Positions 45,626-57,984 of a stretch of DNA of 64,000 bases are shown here, in pieces. Both the position numbers and the translations under genes were made by a program. The notes under the pieces were generated by a model. It was not told where the DNA came from. It did not search any database and was given only the letters and a program-made list of their open reading frames with translations. Position 1 is the first letter of the stretch. Every line of letters begins with the position of its first letter. The stretch is taken from assembly GCA_030765055.1 (NCBI GenBank), contig CM060958.1:108196627-108260626 (forward strand), given 5' to 3'. The stretch is from Mantis religiosa (lineage: Eukaryota; Arthropoda; Insecta; Mantodea; Mantidae).

Positions 45626-47336
45626 TGCGTTCGTTACATTGATGGAGAACATGCCATTGCGCACATTTAATGTATTTTCGGCAAAATATGGTCAATTTAC
45701 TGAGTGTTACATCATTTGACGAGTTTCTCATACATTTCAATGACCCCGATATGTAAATAGCATCCAATAACATAATCGGTAAGATAACCATAATGTTCCC
45801 CGATTATATTGAGGGTCGTTAGCACCTATAGTTATGTAACAATGGAGGAGGCGTGTCGAACGCAATGCAATTATAGTCGCAGACGTATGTAAATGAAGGG
45901 CTCTTGGCCTACTCCAGATAGTATGCCGCGAACAAAGGAGCATCGATACTGGACCAGGCTAGCTGAATAACGGATCCGTGCCCGCGTTTCAGGAGGCAGG
46001 CCTGTTCCAAGAACATAACGCGGTCTCTTCGGGGTCACCAGGCTCTACCTATCGTGCTCCAGTAGGAAAAACATTGACCAATCTGCTTATTTATTATACT
46101 GCCGGTACAACTAATAATTAACGTGCTTTAATATTACATTAAGTGTGTGTATAACGGTGGTTTTTGTTTAGATATATTTCCATTAGTTTTATTAAGTATC
46201 CAGAGCTGGCACAAGATACCTGAAATTCTATAAAGAGCTTATCTCCTGAAGACAAAAAGGTTAAACGTGTGAGAAACGGTATTTCATTTTAAAATTATAT
46301 TTAATACACATAAAAATCCAATTGTCTGTCTATATACGCCATATAATAACCCTTTTACTGTTTATGCCTGGAGAAATTTGAGGAATTGTAATATTTAAAC
46401 TCTGCATTAACTTTGATTGCTTATAAATGTCACGTATAGCATGAATTTAACTTAGAAATGGCAGTGTGTATTTTAAATACCTAAGAACATGTTTTCCGTA
46501 TTCGGAAAGAATTCCTGGAAAAGTTGAGCTTTTAAACGCATTGTATACTGAAAAAACTGGAACAAAATAACATTGTGAAAACTGCAGACTAAACTGTGCA
46601 TTCCAACAACTCCCACGCTCGACTGCCGTCTTTTGTTCACTCGATACATACCAATGTCAGCTTGCTGGAATGTCGAGTGGCAAATGTTTCGCCCCTGAGT
46701 GTTTTGTTTCAGCTGCAAGGACACCTGCAGATGTTTCCAACGTCAGTCTGTTACTGTGCACAGAAGCTGAAACGAAAAACAGACTATGCCACTCTTTGTA
46801 AACATATAGGAGGTGAGAAAGGGAGACTTAGACATAAGTTAATGGGACACTTTTCACGCGTGTGAACCGCCTCTAAACAATTATAATATAAACAAAAGAA
46901 TGCGTTTTCGACGTTGCTAGGGAGAGGGACAATGGATCCCAGGGTGACGTAGAGGACAAAGCCAGCGGTATACAGGCAGGTTGTCGGCGGAATGCGGGTT
47001 CCGGTTGGCGCGGCGGTCAGGCGAATTCCAGGACATGGAGAGGACAGTAAAAAGAACAGCAAGGAATGCAACTGGGGGGGTCCGAGATCGACTCTGCAAC
47101 ATTCCACGAGACATCTCCAGTTCAGCAATTTATTCGTTCCTCATTTGGAGTGACTGCTCCATATTGTCTAGATGACCGTAAACCAGTTGGTCACATACTT
47201 TATCTGTTTTTGGCATCTCCATGATTGCTGTCGTTAAATGTGGGTACATTCACATGCAAGTTTAAAGTTATTATCCTTAAATTATACAACAGGTATTAAG
47301 TTCGAAATTGTAGAAGCAAAACAGCATTTTGAATGT
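45626..47336. other. Unassigned region
   Basis: A GC-richer block at 46915-47110 has overlapping frames on both strands (plus: RLSAECGFRLARRSGEFQDM). No domain or splice site was recognised. Confidence 0.3.
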
Positions 47337-47558
47337 CTGACTCGGTAGCGTAGATGGTAGCGTATCTGCCTCTGGTCCAAGAGGCCCGGAATCTCTGTCG
47401 GGGTGAATTACCTAGATAAGATTTTCCCAGGTTTTTCTCTTATCCTGGAAGATAAATGTCGGGTAACTCTTAAGCTCTATGGACCCTGGGCTCATTTGAA
47501 CATCACTTCACCCATTTCATTCATAGTCCATAACTTAACGTTGGAGGAGGTAAATTAA
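47337..47558 (+). repeat. SINE family A
   Basis: ACTCGGTAGCGTAGATGGTA head with a small B-box deletion, GTCGGGTAACTCTTAAGCTC, and a 3' end with CTTAACGTTGGAGGAGGTAA. Confidence 0.9.
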
Positions 47559-47883
47559 ACCTTTACTTAAACAAATGAATTATGTATGTAACTGAAATTA
47601 TAAGTCATAAATTATACAAAAAGTGGCATAGTGTGTAAGGTTAGGTTTTAGAAACGAAGGATTAAACATATAAATTATTGCATCACAAACGCTGTACGTT
47701 ACCGCACATCGCACAAGACCTGCAACCCTAAGTGAGGAAAGAAAGTAAAACGAGGCAGAAAATTTGCCTACCAACTTGGGAAAAGCACAACAAAAATATT
47801 GGCCAGTACTAATTCAATAAAGAATTATCACAATTTTCTGTTTTTTTTTTTTTTTTTTTTTTTTTCTGTTTGACAACGTACCT
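47559..47883. other. Unassigned, ends in a 25-base T run
   Basis: T run at 47841-47865, just outside the mariner 3 transposase. Confidence 0.4.
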
Positions 47884-48981
47884 TTACTCATCCCCATAAT
47901 TTTGATGATCCTTCTCAAAATAGTCGCCCCTGAATGCGATGCACTTGTCCCAGCGTTTCTGCCAGTCTTTAAAGACATGCTGGAAACCATTTTCTGATAT
48001 ATCCTTCAAAATCGCCTCCGCAGCCTTCACCACTGTTTCTTATGATGGATAATGCATTCTACGAAGCCGTTTCTGCAAGTTAGGGAATAGAAAAAAGTCA
48101 CATGAGGCTGAATCCGGACAATAGGGAGGGTGAGGGATGCACTTCACGTTGATTTTTGCAACATATTCAGCAACATTGGCAACATGCGGCCGCGCATTAT
48201 CGTGGTGCAGCATCCAGCCTGCTTCACAGAAATGTGATCTTTTGCGCCTGATATAGGCTTGCAATGTTTTCAGGACATCGCTGTAGTACTGTCCAGTTAC
48301 TGATGTGTGTGCAAGTACAACACGCTGATAAACCATTCCATAAATATCAAAGAATGAGATGACCATAACTTTCTCAGCAGAAGCAGCAACTTTTGCCTTT
48401 TGGGGGCTTGGTAATGATGAAGATTTCCACACTGAGCTTTGCTGTTTGCTCTCAGGATCTAAATGATGTGGCCAAGTTTCATCAGCAGTGATTACGTTTG
48501 AAGGAAACTCCGGATCTTCCTCTAACATCAACGTTAATTGCATGCAGAACTGCATGCGAATGTCCTTTTGTTCGGGAATCAACAGTCTTGGAACCCATCG
48601 CGCAGAAACACGTCTCATGTGTTGTTTCTGTTATCAACGTGTGGATGGCACACAATGAAATGTTCAGTATTTGAGAAAGTGACCTTAAGGTAATTCGTCG
48701 ATCCTCTCTCCCAATGGCAGCAGCAGTGTTGATGTTTTCTTCCCTAAGAGCAGTAAGTGCAGCACCGGGTCCATTTCCTTTGAAATTGATTGTCTCCCCT
48801 CTTTAAGCATTTTAAACCACCTTCGAGCTGTACTGTAGGGAAGAACAGACTCTCCATAGGCCTCCTGTAACACTGTATAGGTCTCAACTGAAGATTTGTT
48901 GAGACGAAAGCAGAATTTCAAAGCCGCATATTGTTCCTCGCGTGTTACCTCCATTACAGCAGTAGGCGATACTGAACACAT
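47884..48981 (-). pseudogene. mariner transposase 3, one main frameshift
   Basis: The minus strand opens MCSVSPTAVMEVTREEQYAA then LKFCFRLNKSSVETYTVLQE (helix-turn-helix). It passes a frameshift and stop region near 48600-48700, where the alternative frame reads GREDRRITLRSLSQILNISL. It resumes RRVSARWVPRLLIPEQKDIR, ITADETW (first Asp), YYSDVLKTLQAYIRRKRSHF, LHHDNARPH (second Asp), HPPYCPDSASCDFFLFP (third Asp, about 34 residues on). A stop interrupts after RRMHYPS. The restored frame then continues to the C-terminus and a stop at 47884-47886. All three catalytic Asp residues survive, so it is younger or better kept than the other two mariners. TIRs were not found with confidence. Confidence 0.85.
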
Positions 48982-49853
48982 CTGGATCTAACAGGTGGGA
49001 ACCAGGAGTACCAACAATGAAACTACTACGGCGTGTTTGTTTCACATTAAGCTAACAGAATATAATTTGATTGAATTTTAGTGCGAAAAATTATGACCGT
49101 AAAAAAATTATCATTCTTTATTGAACAGCCCTCGTAGATATTACGTATGCTTAATATGGTTGTCAGATTGTTGTGTATTTTAATCATGTTCGCAATTGCA
49201 GGGCAAATAAAAAGAAGAAAATTCAAATTTGAAATAAATTCCAGCACCTGGAGTATTGCTATCAAGACGCGAACTGATTATAAATCTATAGAAAATGACA
49301 ATTTTAAACACGAGTATCAATTCATAATATAATGTTGTTTGACAAAACTTTAATAATGCACAATATTTGCAAATATGACTGGTGATTCGAAACAGATTTA
49401 GTGACCGCTCCATGTTGAAGGGGAGTCATAAAGGCCTTATATGACAAATTTTGACTTTTTCAGTTTTTTTTTTTTTTTTTGCATATTATGAAAATATAAT
49501 CCATCCTGATTAATATGAGATATGTTTTATTACAATAGACCAATATTTACTATTTTAAATTAATTTATATAAATATAACTGTAATCCTTTAATTTTTTTA
49601 AAATCATGGCAAGGTTTTATAGAACAACGTATAACTCCAGAACTATTTGGCCTAGAAGGCTGTGGTTTGTTTTATATCTTAGGGGCAACTCTGATTCATA
49701 TGTTGGATAATCTGGAATTCAATATAACATCAGAGTTTTGTGGTTAAAGTTTGTTTAATTATATAAACAAGTGGTAATATATTGGATCTTTCTATATGTT
49801 TATATTGTGATCAGCCTTTTCGTGTTGTTTTCACAATAACAAAACATAAAACC
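48982..49853. other. AT-rich unassigned region
   Basis: No gene or shared repeat recognised. Confidence 0.3.
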
Positions 49854-50503
49854 TTGTTCAGAAAGACAGAAAACAAAGGCAATCAACATTATAGGACAGA
49901 TCCTGTGGTAGAAGAAGATGTAACTGCACAACAATGAGAAAATTTAGTGTTGAACAATCCTGTTAAGTATGTTGAAACTCCACCCTGTGCTTTTAAAAGG
50001 AAACTAAACAACACAGAAAAGAATTATAGTAACAATATAAATATAATAATTAATTTTAATATGTTAAGTTCAGTGTTTAGTGACTTTGTCAGTTGTAATG
50101 TTTGTGGGGGGGGGGAGTGAATCTGCATGAATATATTTCTCAAAGAAATGGCATAGTAAATAACCTAACAGAAGTGCACAAATTTTGAGAGCATTAAGAA
50201 TTTTTACACATCAGAAAAAACATTTAAAAAAACAGCTTTTTCAAAATAATTTGAGGTCATTTTATGGACTTAGATGTATTGGAAAGGGATTTGTGGAATG
50301 CCAAATCTCCCCAACCCACTAACATTCACTACACATCAATAGTGGGGACAAGTGTGAAAACGAGAGCTGAAGACTCAATGAAGGCTGCTATAAGTGAATC
50401 TGTAATAGAAAATGATGATAATACTGACTTAGCTATATCTTTTGATGGATCTTGGCAAAGAAGAGGCTTTCGGTTAAAAAAAAATCATGTGCATGTATTT
50501 TAG
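49854..50503 (+). pseudogene. Mutator-like transposase (PF20700-type), N-terminal relic
   Basis: One frame from about 49854 gives KTENKGNQHYRTDPVVEED, a stop, and then NMLSSVFSDFVSCNVCGGGG, which matches the zinc-ribbon-like start (L-x3-F-x3-CxxCG) of the insect Mutator-like domain protein. After stops, another frame gives SFYGLRCIGKGFVECQ. The next (50264-50503) gives TSVKTRAEDSMKAAISESVI then DLAISFDGSWQRRGF, the Asp-containing block before the catalytic region. At least two frameshifts and stops, and the C-terminal half is absent. It is the complementary end to the relic at 5950-6425, though not the same copy. The identification rests on remembered motifs. Confidence 0.7.
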
Positions 50504-51976
50504 TTTTACTTCAACATCAATTTTCTCAAAACCACATTTTTCAATATAAAAGTCCCGTTTTCTTATAAACCATTAATATCTAAAAAAAAAAAAAAAAATT
50601 ATTACATAATCTAAATTTTACAGTGATGTTGTGGATCCTCAGAGAGTCAATTTCCTCAAATGGATTATTTTTTTTAAAAAAATTAAAAAGTTCAGTTAAA
50701 TTAGAACTGTAGTAAAAAAATTATAAAATATGTACTACTTTAGATTCTTATACGAATGAGGATCAGTATATTTAGGAAGGATCAATACATATACTGTAAA
50801 AAAAATTTGGATTTCTACGCCCAATATATCCTGAGAAAAGGGGGCATTAATATTCCCATTTTAACATTAGTAATATAGGACTTTACGTCTCCTCTGAACA
50901 AAGTGAGTTTAGAAAGAAATATTTAATAATTGCGTAACATGGCTGTGTCTTAGATGGAATGCAGTAACACGTGATGACACAGTAAATTGGTTAGTAGGAA
51001 CACTTCCTCCCCCGGGATATAACGGGTCTACTTCCCGTGCACGACACCAGGTGGCATTCCATTACTCTGCCGCGTGTCCGTTAACGTCTTTGGTACAGAT
51101 CCCAGCTTCCCTTCCCAATAATACTGTAAAACTACCGACTGTTTTAAGAAACATTACACCTGACTTACAAATACAAATACAAAATCAAGTATTATAATCC
51201 AAGGCGCCTGTATACAACCAGGTCGTGTTCTTTTGCATGCGCCCCTGTTTCTCGCTTAACGTAATGTTTATTGTTCTCATAATTACACGGTGACGAACGA
51301 CCTGTGTTGTCATAGTTACACAACACAAGGACGTCCAAAGAGGTGAAAGTATCGTAACAAAGGATTTTCTTGGGAAGCACCAGCAGAAAACAAAACGGTA
51401 ACAAGGCTAATGTGGGTGAAGATGTCATATCTCACACGCAACTTCCGTGTTTGAAATGTAGAGCTGTCATCGCTGCACTTTCACCTCGTCGTGTCCTGAA
51501 AACGTGATGGATCCAATAATATAGAAGGGGCCACATAAACAAATGGCATCGTTTATCTTTAAGAAACCTGGACAAGCTAGTTGCGCCAGCAAATGAAATC
51601 GTCTATTTCTCATCCTATTGCAAGTATGGCTGACAGTGTTTTACAACAGATCACGAGCCTAAGTAATAAAGTTTCGTTTCACAAGAAAACATAACTAATT
51701 TAGAGTGTGTACATCAAAGAAACGATCGAAGCGGTCCATCAAGGCAGTACTTCGATTACGTCGATGTTCCTCTGTTTGCAACTAACAGTGCTTTGCAGTA
51801 ATGGGTACACTCGCATTCATTGAAGCTGTCATTGCACCTTCGGCAGGTGTTCATAGGTGGAGTAACTATAGCCACTTTTAAATTCATTCGCAGATTTCAG
51901 AAGTGCGGTAGTGGAATTTAGGTATCAATGGAAGTATTTAATATTATTACTTCCAGGGATATTTTTGTTTGTTTAT
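50504..51976. other. Unassigned region
   Basis: AT-rich to about 50930, then mixed composition. Nothing recognised. Confidence 0.3.
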
Positions 51977-52208
51977 AATTTACGACCTTTAACATTTTAA
52001 GTCATATCGGACAATGAATGAAATGGGTGAAATGATGCTCAAATGAGCCCAGGGTCCATGGAGCTCAGAGTTACCCGACATTCGTCTTTTAGGATAAGGG
52101 GAAAACCCGGAAAAACCTTATCCAGGTAACTCACCCTGGCCAAGATTCGAACTCGGGACCTCTTGAACGTGAGGAAGACATGCTACCATCTACGCTACCG
52201 AGGCGGGC
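51977..52208 (-). repeat. SINE family A
   Basis: Complete minus copy: CTACCGAGGCGGGC head, GATTCGAACTCGGGACCTCT, GAGCCCAGGGTCCATGGAGC, and a slightly altered 3' end (TTTACGACCTTTAACATT). Confidence 0.92.
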
Positions 52209-52506
52209 GCGAAATATTTGTTTTTATGAAGTTTTTGCTCTTAAATGTTTTTCCAATGTAAATTAATTTTGTGGACGAATGAATAGAGTAGCAAAAAATA
52301 GATTTTTGAATCTTAGAGAGTACGTTAAAGAGATTAGTAATGCAAATTTACATACAAACCAGAGCAAGACTGAAATGAAGGAAATTTGATGAGTAAAAGT
52401 AAAAAATGAGAAAAAAGAGGAAATGGGTGGCTCCATTGGGGTTAAAATTGACTTCAACACGGCGATGGGCTTTTAAAAAATAGTAGTCAGCAAGAAATGT
52501 TGCCGA
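52209..52506. other. Unassigned region
   Basis: AT-rich; nothing recognised. Confidence 0.3.
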
Positions 52507-53160
52507 AGTGAGCCGAGTGTCTACAGAGCTTAAGAGTTACCCAACCGAGCGAGTGGCTCAGGCGGTTTCGTCTGTGGCCCGCATACGGAAGGCCCGGGTT
52601 CGATTCTCGTGGCCTACATACCTTACTCGTAAATTTTTGGGGGGTTTTACCGGGTCACCAGGCGAATGCTTATACATCCCTCAAATTTCCTGTCCCTCCA
52701 TTTCATCTTCATTGTCATTTCATATAATCGTTCATCTGGCGATCTCTTTCAGGGTAGAAGTGTCGGCGGGAGCCTCGGCGCTGCATGGCAGGATAGTACG
52801 CTCTGAGTAAACCATTTACTCCTCTGGTAGGACGGTTGTCGGTTTCCGAACCACAGTAGGGTGGGATGTCCGTTGTCCTGACCTGCCGGGGAGGGGGGGA
52901 GTTACCATCTAAGTAAAATATAGGGGTCTTGCCCTCTGCACTGTCATGGTTCCTTGGAACGGCCGCCACAGTCTCCTTTCGCCTGATCCTTCCTCCTCGG
53001 GGATGCTCACTTGAGGGCATAGGCACAATAGACCAAGTTTGGACTTCCATACCGAGTCCGCCGCCCGAAATAATCAAGTTCCAGAGTTACCATAAACAGG
53101 TAACTCACCCTGAACGGGATTTGAACTCGGAACCTTTAAATGTTAAACAAACACGCGAGA
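52507..53160 (-). repeat. SINE family A, partial, split by a family B SINE
   Basis: Left piece 52507-52541 (CTACAGAGCTTAAGAGTTACC) and right piece 53083-53160 (AGAGTTACC, CAGGTAACTCACCCTGAACG, GATTTGAACTCGGAACC). The 3' part of the host is missing on the left. Confidence 0.75.
52542..53082 (+). repeat. SINE family B, complete, with TSD
   Basis: Head ACCGAGCGAGTGGCTCAGG with a B box GGTTCGATTCT, body through GGTAGAAGTGTCGGCGGGAG and GCCTGATCCTTCCTCC, ending near CCGCCCGAAATAATCAAGTT. The nine bases AGAGTTACC at 52533-52541 and 53083-53091 are the target duplication. Confidence 0.88.
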
Positions 53161-53222
53161 TAGTTAATATTGGCCAGTGAATGAAAATTCCTGTGATTTG
53201 CTGCAGTAATTCTGTATAAGGA

Positions 53223-53603
53223 TTGGAAGCGACGTTTAGTTTGATATCTGAAGTGGAAGAACCGAAGAAGGAATTGAGGCGCGTGTTGATGGATGCGGCG
53301 GCAACAAGAGAGTGCCTGAAAGCTTTCAAACTTATCTTGGAAGTTGTTAAATGCCTTGCCGGATTTCGCCGCCCACTCAGCCGGAAACGCCGCGCAAGAA
53401 TGCAGCACTTGGAGTTCAGTTTATTACGCTCTTTACTGAGGAAGCGGTTTCTAAACCGGATATCAATGCTAGGTTCCAAACCTGTAACTGTTTCTGAACT
53501 ACACTACATAGGTAGAGAAGATGTCGGCATTACACCTAGCGAAATATCACTGAAAAACGTTTTGACATCTCCTGAATACACAACATTTATAAAACATATG
53601 TGA
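53223..53603 (+). CDS. Hypothetical 126-codon ORF
   Basis: The first ATG at about 53223-53291 is uncertain. The translation contains EEPKKELRRVLMDAAATREC, LKAFKLILEVVKCLAGFRRP and a basic run LSRKRRARMQHLEFSLLRSL. It is mostly charged and helical. The minus strand is also open over much of it, so one strand must be a shadow. No domain recognised, and no splice signals convincing. Could be an old transposon piece. Confidence 0.18.
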   Translation: MEATFSLISEVEEPKKELRRVLMDAAATRECLKAFKLILEVVKCLAGFRRPLSRKRRARMQHLEFSLLRSLLRKRFLNRISMLGSKPVTVSELHYIGREDVGITPSEISLKNVLTSPEYTTFIKHM

Positions 53604-53812
53604 AACGGCAAAATTAAAAATTCAAGTCGGCTGAATAAAAAAGTTTACAGTAGGTTGTTTACCTTTGTCAATTGTTTTAATATCTGGTCACTTTTTAAAA
53701 ACTGAAACAGGTAAGAAGGAATAGCTTGGAAATAGATTTCCACAGAAACGTTTTATCGAGATCAACATTTTTTGTGTAATAAGATTTCGACTGTCTCTTA
53801 CTTTTTAAATTA
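53604..53812. other. Unassigned region
   Basis: Nothing recognised. Confidence 0.3.
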
Positions 53813-54366
53813 ATGTCCTCCAATGTTGTCATATCGAACGATAAATGAAATAATGCTCAACGGGCCCAAATGACCTTGTTGTCGACGGGCCCTAAAACAC
53901 CACACACTCACTCACTCACTCACTCACTCATAATGCTCAAATAAGCCCAGGATCCATTCATCTTTCAGGATAAGACAAAACCCCGAAAAAATCTCTATCC
54001 AGATAACTCATCCTGATTTAGATTCGAACTCGAGACCTCTTGAACGTAAACAGATACGCTACTACTTATCAGGGTAAGGGAAGCCCCCGGAAGAAACCTT
54101 ATCCAGCTAATTCACCCTGACCGAGATTCGAACTCGGGACCTCTTGAACTGAGGCAGACATGCTACCACCTACGCTACCATCTTTCAGGACAGGGTCACT
54201 CTGACCGAGATTCGAACTCGGGACCTCTTGAACTTAGGCAGACATGCTACCACCTACTCTACCATCTTTCAGGATAAGGGAAAACCTAATTCAGATAAGT
54301 CACCCTGACCGAGATTCAAACCTTGCTCCCTTTTGAACGTGAGGCAGACACGCTACAGAGACGGGC
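53813..54366 (-). repeat. SINE family A with multiple heads
   Basis: One 3' body (GTCCTCCAATGTTGTC, AAATAAGCCCAGGATCCA) is followed on the right by four successive copies of the tRNA-like head. These are marked by GATTCGAACTCGAGACC (about 54020), GATTCGAACTCGGGACCTCT (about 54124), the same again (about 54210) and GATTCAAACCTTG (about 54313). A TCTTTCAGGA-type piece of the body sits between heads. Confidence 0.82.
53861..53929 (+). mobile_element. Tiny LINE 3' end with (CACT)n tail and TSD
   Basis: CGGGCCCAAATGACCTTGTT and GTCGACGGGCCCTAAAACAC are the terminal UTR of a LINE resembling the end at 16601-16650. A CTCA tail follows. The flanks ATAATGCTCAA at 53850-53860 and 53930-53940 are the target duplication. 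It is inserted in the SINE at 53813-54366. Confidence 0.8.
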
Positions 54367-54919
54367 TACAAACATACTCTTTGTTCATGTGAGATGGGCT
54401 CGGTAAAAGCTGGACAAACAATTACTGCCAAGCGAATCTCTCTTATACTCACACGCATGCATGTCCATCCATGGTATGACTCACTATGTCCACTTCACTC
54501 GGCGCCATCGGGCAGTAGTCGGCTGTTGACTTCAAACCACATCCGGCACACGGCGCCATGGGTTCGGTTCCCAGCTATGTATGTACAAGCACTTGTGGTT
54601 AACTCCCAAACATATGTCTAACAAGAATGCATGTAACCATTACCTAAACAACTGAAAGTCGAGAGGTTTCAACTTTCATTTGTTTTGATATTTCCAAAGT
54701 AGTCATTGCACTGCTGCGTAGCTTTCAACTGTTTGCACTGCAGTTTAACAGCCATTACTGACCAAAATCAAAGCTTTGCAGATGTCGTTAAAAATAGTTT
54801 AATGTCAAATATAGTTCTTTGTGCAGTGAAGCATTTGCATTACAGTCCTTGTAATTCTTTTTTTTTTTTTTCAATAATTAGCCTTTACTTCCAAGGAATG
54901 CATTCATTTTTTCTTTGTT
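54367..54919. other. Unassigned region
   Basis: Nothing recognised. Confidence 0.3.
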
Positions 54920-55090
54920 TCTCCAAGCAAAGAGAGTGAACTTTTAAGCCCATCACACAGCAACCAGGTCTTTAAATATTTTACTGTCGCTTAAAACCTA
55001 CTGTATTCCCATATTCCCATAGCACCTACAAGAAAATTAACAACCATATAATTTATTCGCCACCATAAGGAAAAGCACATCATTGCGCGA
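54920..55090 (+). repeat. AT-rich dispersed repeat N, partial
   Basis: CACAGCAACCAGGTCTTTAAA, AAACCTACTGTATTCCCATA and CACCTACAAGAAAATTAAC match the family in order. Confidence 0.55.
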
Positions 55091-56424
55091 TACTTTTGTT
55101 ACTGAAAAGTAGGCCTTTTACTGTTAGACATGAATAATCTCTGCAGAGAGTGGAATTATCTCTATCAGAGTCAATGTAGCAGGTCAAGCAGAATAATAAA
55201 GTTAAAATTTGCAAGACGAAATCACAAACTCCTGCTCTAATATGACTATCGATTACATCGTAGATGGCTCAGTCCGATGTTCAATTTTTCTTTAGGTATC
55301 TGAAAAAACAAGAAACAAACGTACATCTGCAATGTACAGAAATATGTTTTATTACTCTGGTTTCATCGCATAATTAATATTAAGGTACAATTGTTTAAAT
55401 TGAATACAGTTCCACTATTGTAAACTGAACTACCCGACTAGCTACAATTGATCATGGCTGGTAAATTATTCTTGTTAACCATAGGAGATTCCCTTCTTCC
55501 TATTTTCCATAAATAATCTGATTCGCATTTATCATTTGTTTCTTTTGCATCACCATAGTTATCATTTTTCGCTATTTAAAACCTCCAATGTAATCTTAAA
55601 CCTAGTAAAAACACCGATTCTAAATCTTTTGTAAAACATTTTTTTATTATTTATAACTCAAGTCGATTTTGTCTTAGGTAACGAAGAAAATTACGTATGG
55701 TATAGGGAAGTGTAACCCTTCAATACATTAGGCAGTATTTAGTTTGAAAAATGCTTTAGTGTAGTTCTTTTGTTATAATATTGTACTGGCCTTCTGTCAG
55801 TTATGTACACAAAATTGTAAATCTTTTGGATGTTACAATTACATTGCAGTGTTTTAGACATGTAAGTTTAAAACTATTATTATTTTAGAACTTTGTTCTC
55901 ACACATCTGCAATAAAAACATAAATATATCCATAAATAAACAAGGAAATAGAGTATCTACGTTAACTATAGATACAATATAAATGAATAGGTATTAAACA
56001 TATTCAAGTAAACACTTTCGACGAAAAAACTGTTATTTCTTTTGTTTCTTCTCAAAAGCGTAGATCTTCATTTATTACTTCTCACCAAGAATGTACCAGC
56101 GTTACCCCAAACTTCAGCCAACAGACATTCCGTCTGCAAAGCCTTCATACAAAAAACTTCCTTTTGAAGATGCTTGTAGAGGTAAGAAAAGAACGGCTAC
56201 TTGAAAAGCAAGAGGTACAAAGAAACGTTACGCGACCGGAAGCAGTTAAAGAACCGCCATTTCCTGTAGCTTCAACAAAAAACCATTGTCCCGTGCATAC
56301 CATTACCGTGCTGGAGTTCTGTGTTTAGCGTATCTGTTGCTCTTCGTTGGAAAATAAATTGGAATCAGTTTTAAAGAACGTAAAAAGGATACTCTTAAAA
56401 TTAAAGGTAAATAGAGGAGATGAG
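55091..56424. other. AT-rich unassigned region
   Basis: No recognisable gene. Confidence 0.3.
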
Positions 56425-57380
56425 GGTATTATGGAATAGTCCGCTTTATTATAGTTTGGCTCTATTTGCTGCTGCTATCACGTGGAAGTGGCTGAAGTAG
56501 TCAGACTTCCATGATCCACAAAGTGAGAGTTGACAGCTTGTCATTTCACTCGCTACGGAATAAACTGTGTTTTGTGATAATAAAAAAAATTTGCATGCAA
56601 ATTTCCAAAGATTTTAACCAAATAGTTCGTATATCACTTGAATATTGATGTTAAACTTAAGGTATACTCAAAGAATTGTAGTTTGTTATATTGTGTTCGG
56701 TGTTTAGCTGGCATTATTTTGTCCATTACTTTAAAGGTTCATTGCCCAAGATCTGTGTCGGGTATTATGGAATACCAGGTATTTTTAATAATCACGTAAA
56801 AGTATGATGTTCCACATAACCGTACAAAATGTACTGAATAGAAATAAAGTTAAAGATGAATTTTACTATAATATTAGTGGCTAAACAATCATTACCTATA
56901 TAAATTTAGACTAATTTACATGCAAGGCATTTTTTAACATTAAAATTCATTGAAGTGCAAACAAAACTTATTTCAAAATAAGACCTAAAGCTTTCCTGGC
57001 GACGAACATGCTCAAGTCCTTCTTGGAAAGCAAGTCAGTTGAAAAGACGATTAGAAATCGACGTTTCGGGAGTGTGCATCTCTCCCATCATCAGGATATT
57101 TATTAAATGATGTAACTTCAAAATGTATCACTGAATATAAACACAAATATAAACAAAGACAGAACACTATCAAAATTCGCATTCTAGACCTGGCACTTAA
57201 TTTACTGAAAAGTCTTCTGTTCACTAATGTTCCATATGTAAGATTTTTAAATATAATGTACATGGTTTACAAAATTGAATAGCAGTTTTTTTACAAGTGA
57301 CAGTTCATCACAGTTAGATATCATAATGATATGGCGATTTTTATTTAAAAACCAGTTATTTTGGACATTTCCATAATACC
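56425..57380. mobile_element. TIR element J (GGTATTATGG ends), copy 2
   Basis: It starts GGTATTATGGAATAGTCC and ends with the complement of GGTATTATGGAAATGTCC, a clear short TIR. It aligns with 24633-25767 through GAGAGTTGACAGCTT, TCGGGTATTATGGAATACC and AAAAACCAGTTATTTT. A segment at about 56985-57235 is absent from copy 1 and carries the dispersed-repeat-like GAAATCGACGTTTCGGGAG. Confidence 0.75.
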
Positions 57381-57984
57381 ATCGTTTAATCTTGAACAAT
57401 ATGTCACTGGTTAAAAACTTTGTCGCTTAGAATATTTATCAAACAACCTAACCAATGCTTAGTGGTAACATTATTTCCAATTTCTGCTAGATCCTTTTTG
57501 CATTTGACATGCGCGAAGAGTTTTATCGATTATAATGGCAATTTCGAGTACTGTTCTGGCCCTTCCGTATACACGCTTGGCTTGCAGGTGACAAAACATA
57601 TGGACGAAGTTCGGTGATGATGAGAATGGCCTATTTCGGCGCCAAACGGACTGTACAAATGGAACAAAACGTTATCTCACAACAATGGCCAACGGTTCTC
57701 AAGGTCGCGTCCGGTACCGCCCCAGCAGCCTTCCAAAGGACCTGACATTTTGATTTACACCCACAAGAAAGGAGCAGCGGTCGGATCCTTTCCTACAAAC
57801 AATTTTACGAACCAGGTTTCACACTGGAGTGAGGATGGTTACAGCATCTCATTTCTTTCTTATCTAACATTGCATTCCATCGGAGATTCCAGTGAAAATA
57901 CACGGTTTAAGGTCCTCTAAAGTTCAGCAAGTTTGACGGATGTGACAGGAAAATTATCCTTATATTCTAAATGACTTCTGCATA
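57381..57984. other. Unassigned region
   Basis: Nothing recognised apart from repeat N beginning near its right end. Confidence 0.3.

Noticed and set aside
52715..53077. 120-codon minus-strand protein
   Set aside because: Lies wholly inside a family B SINE.
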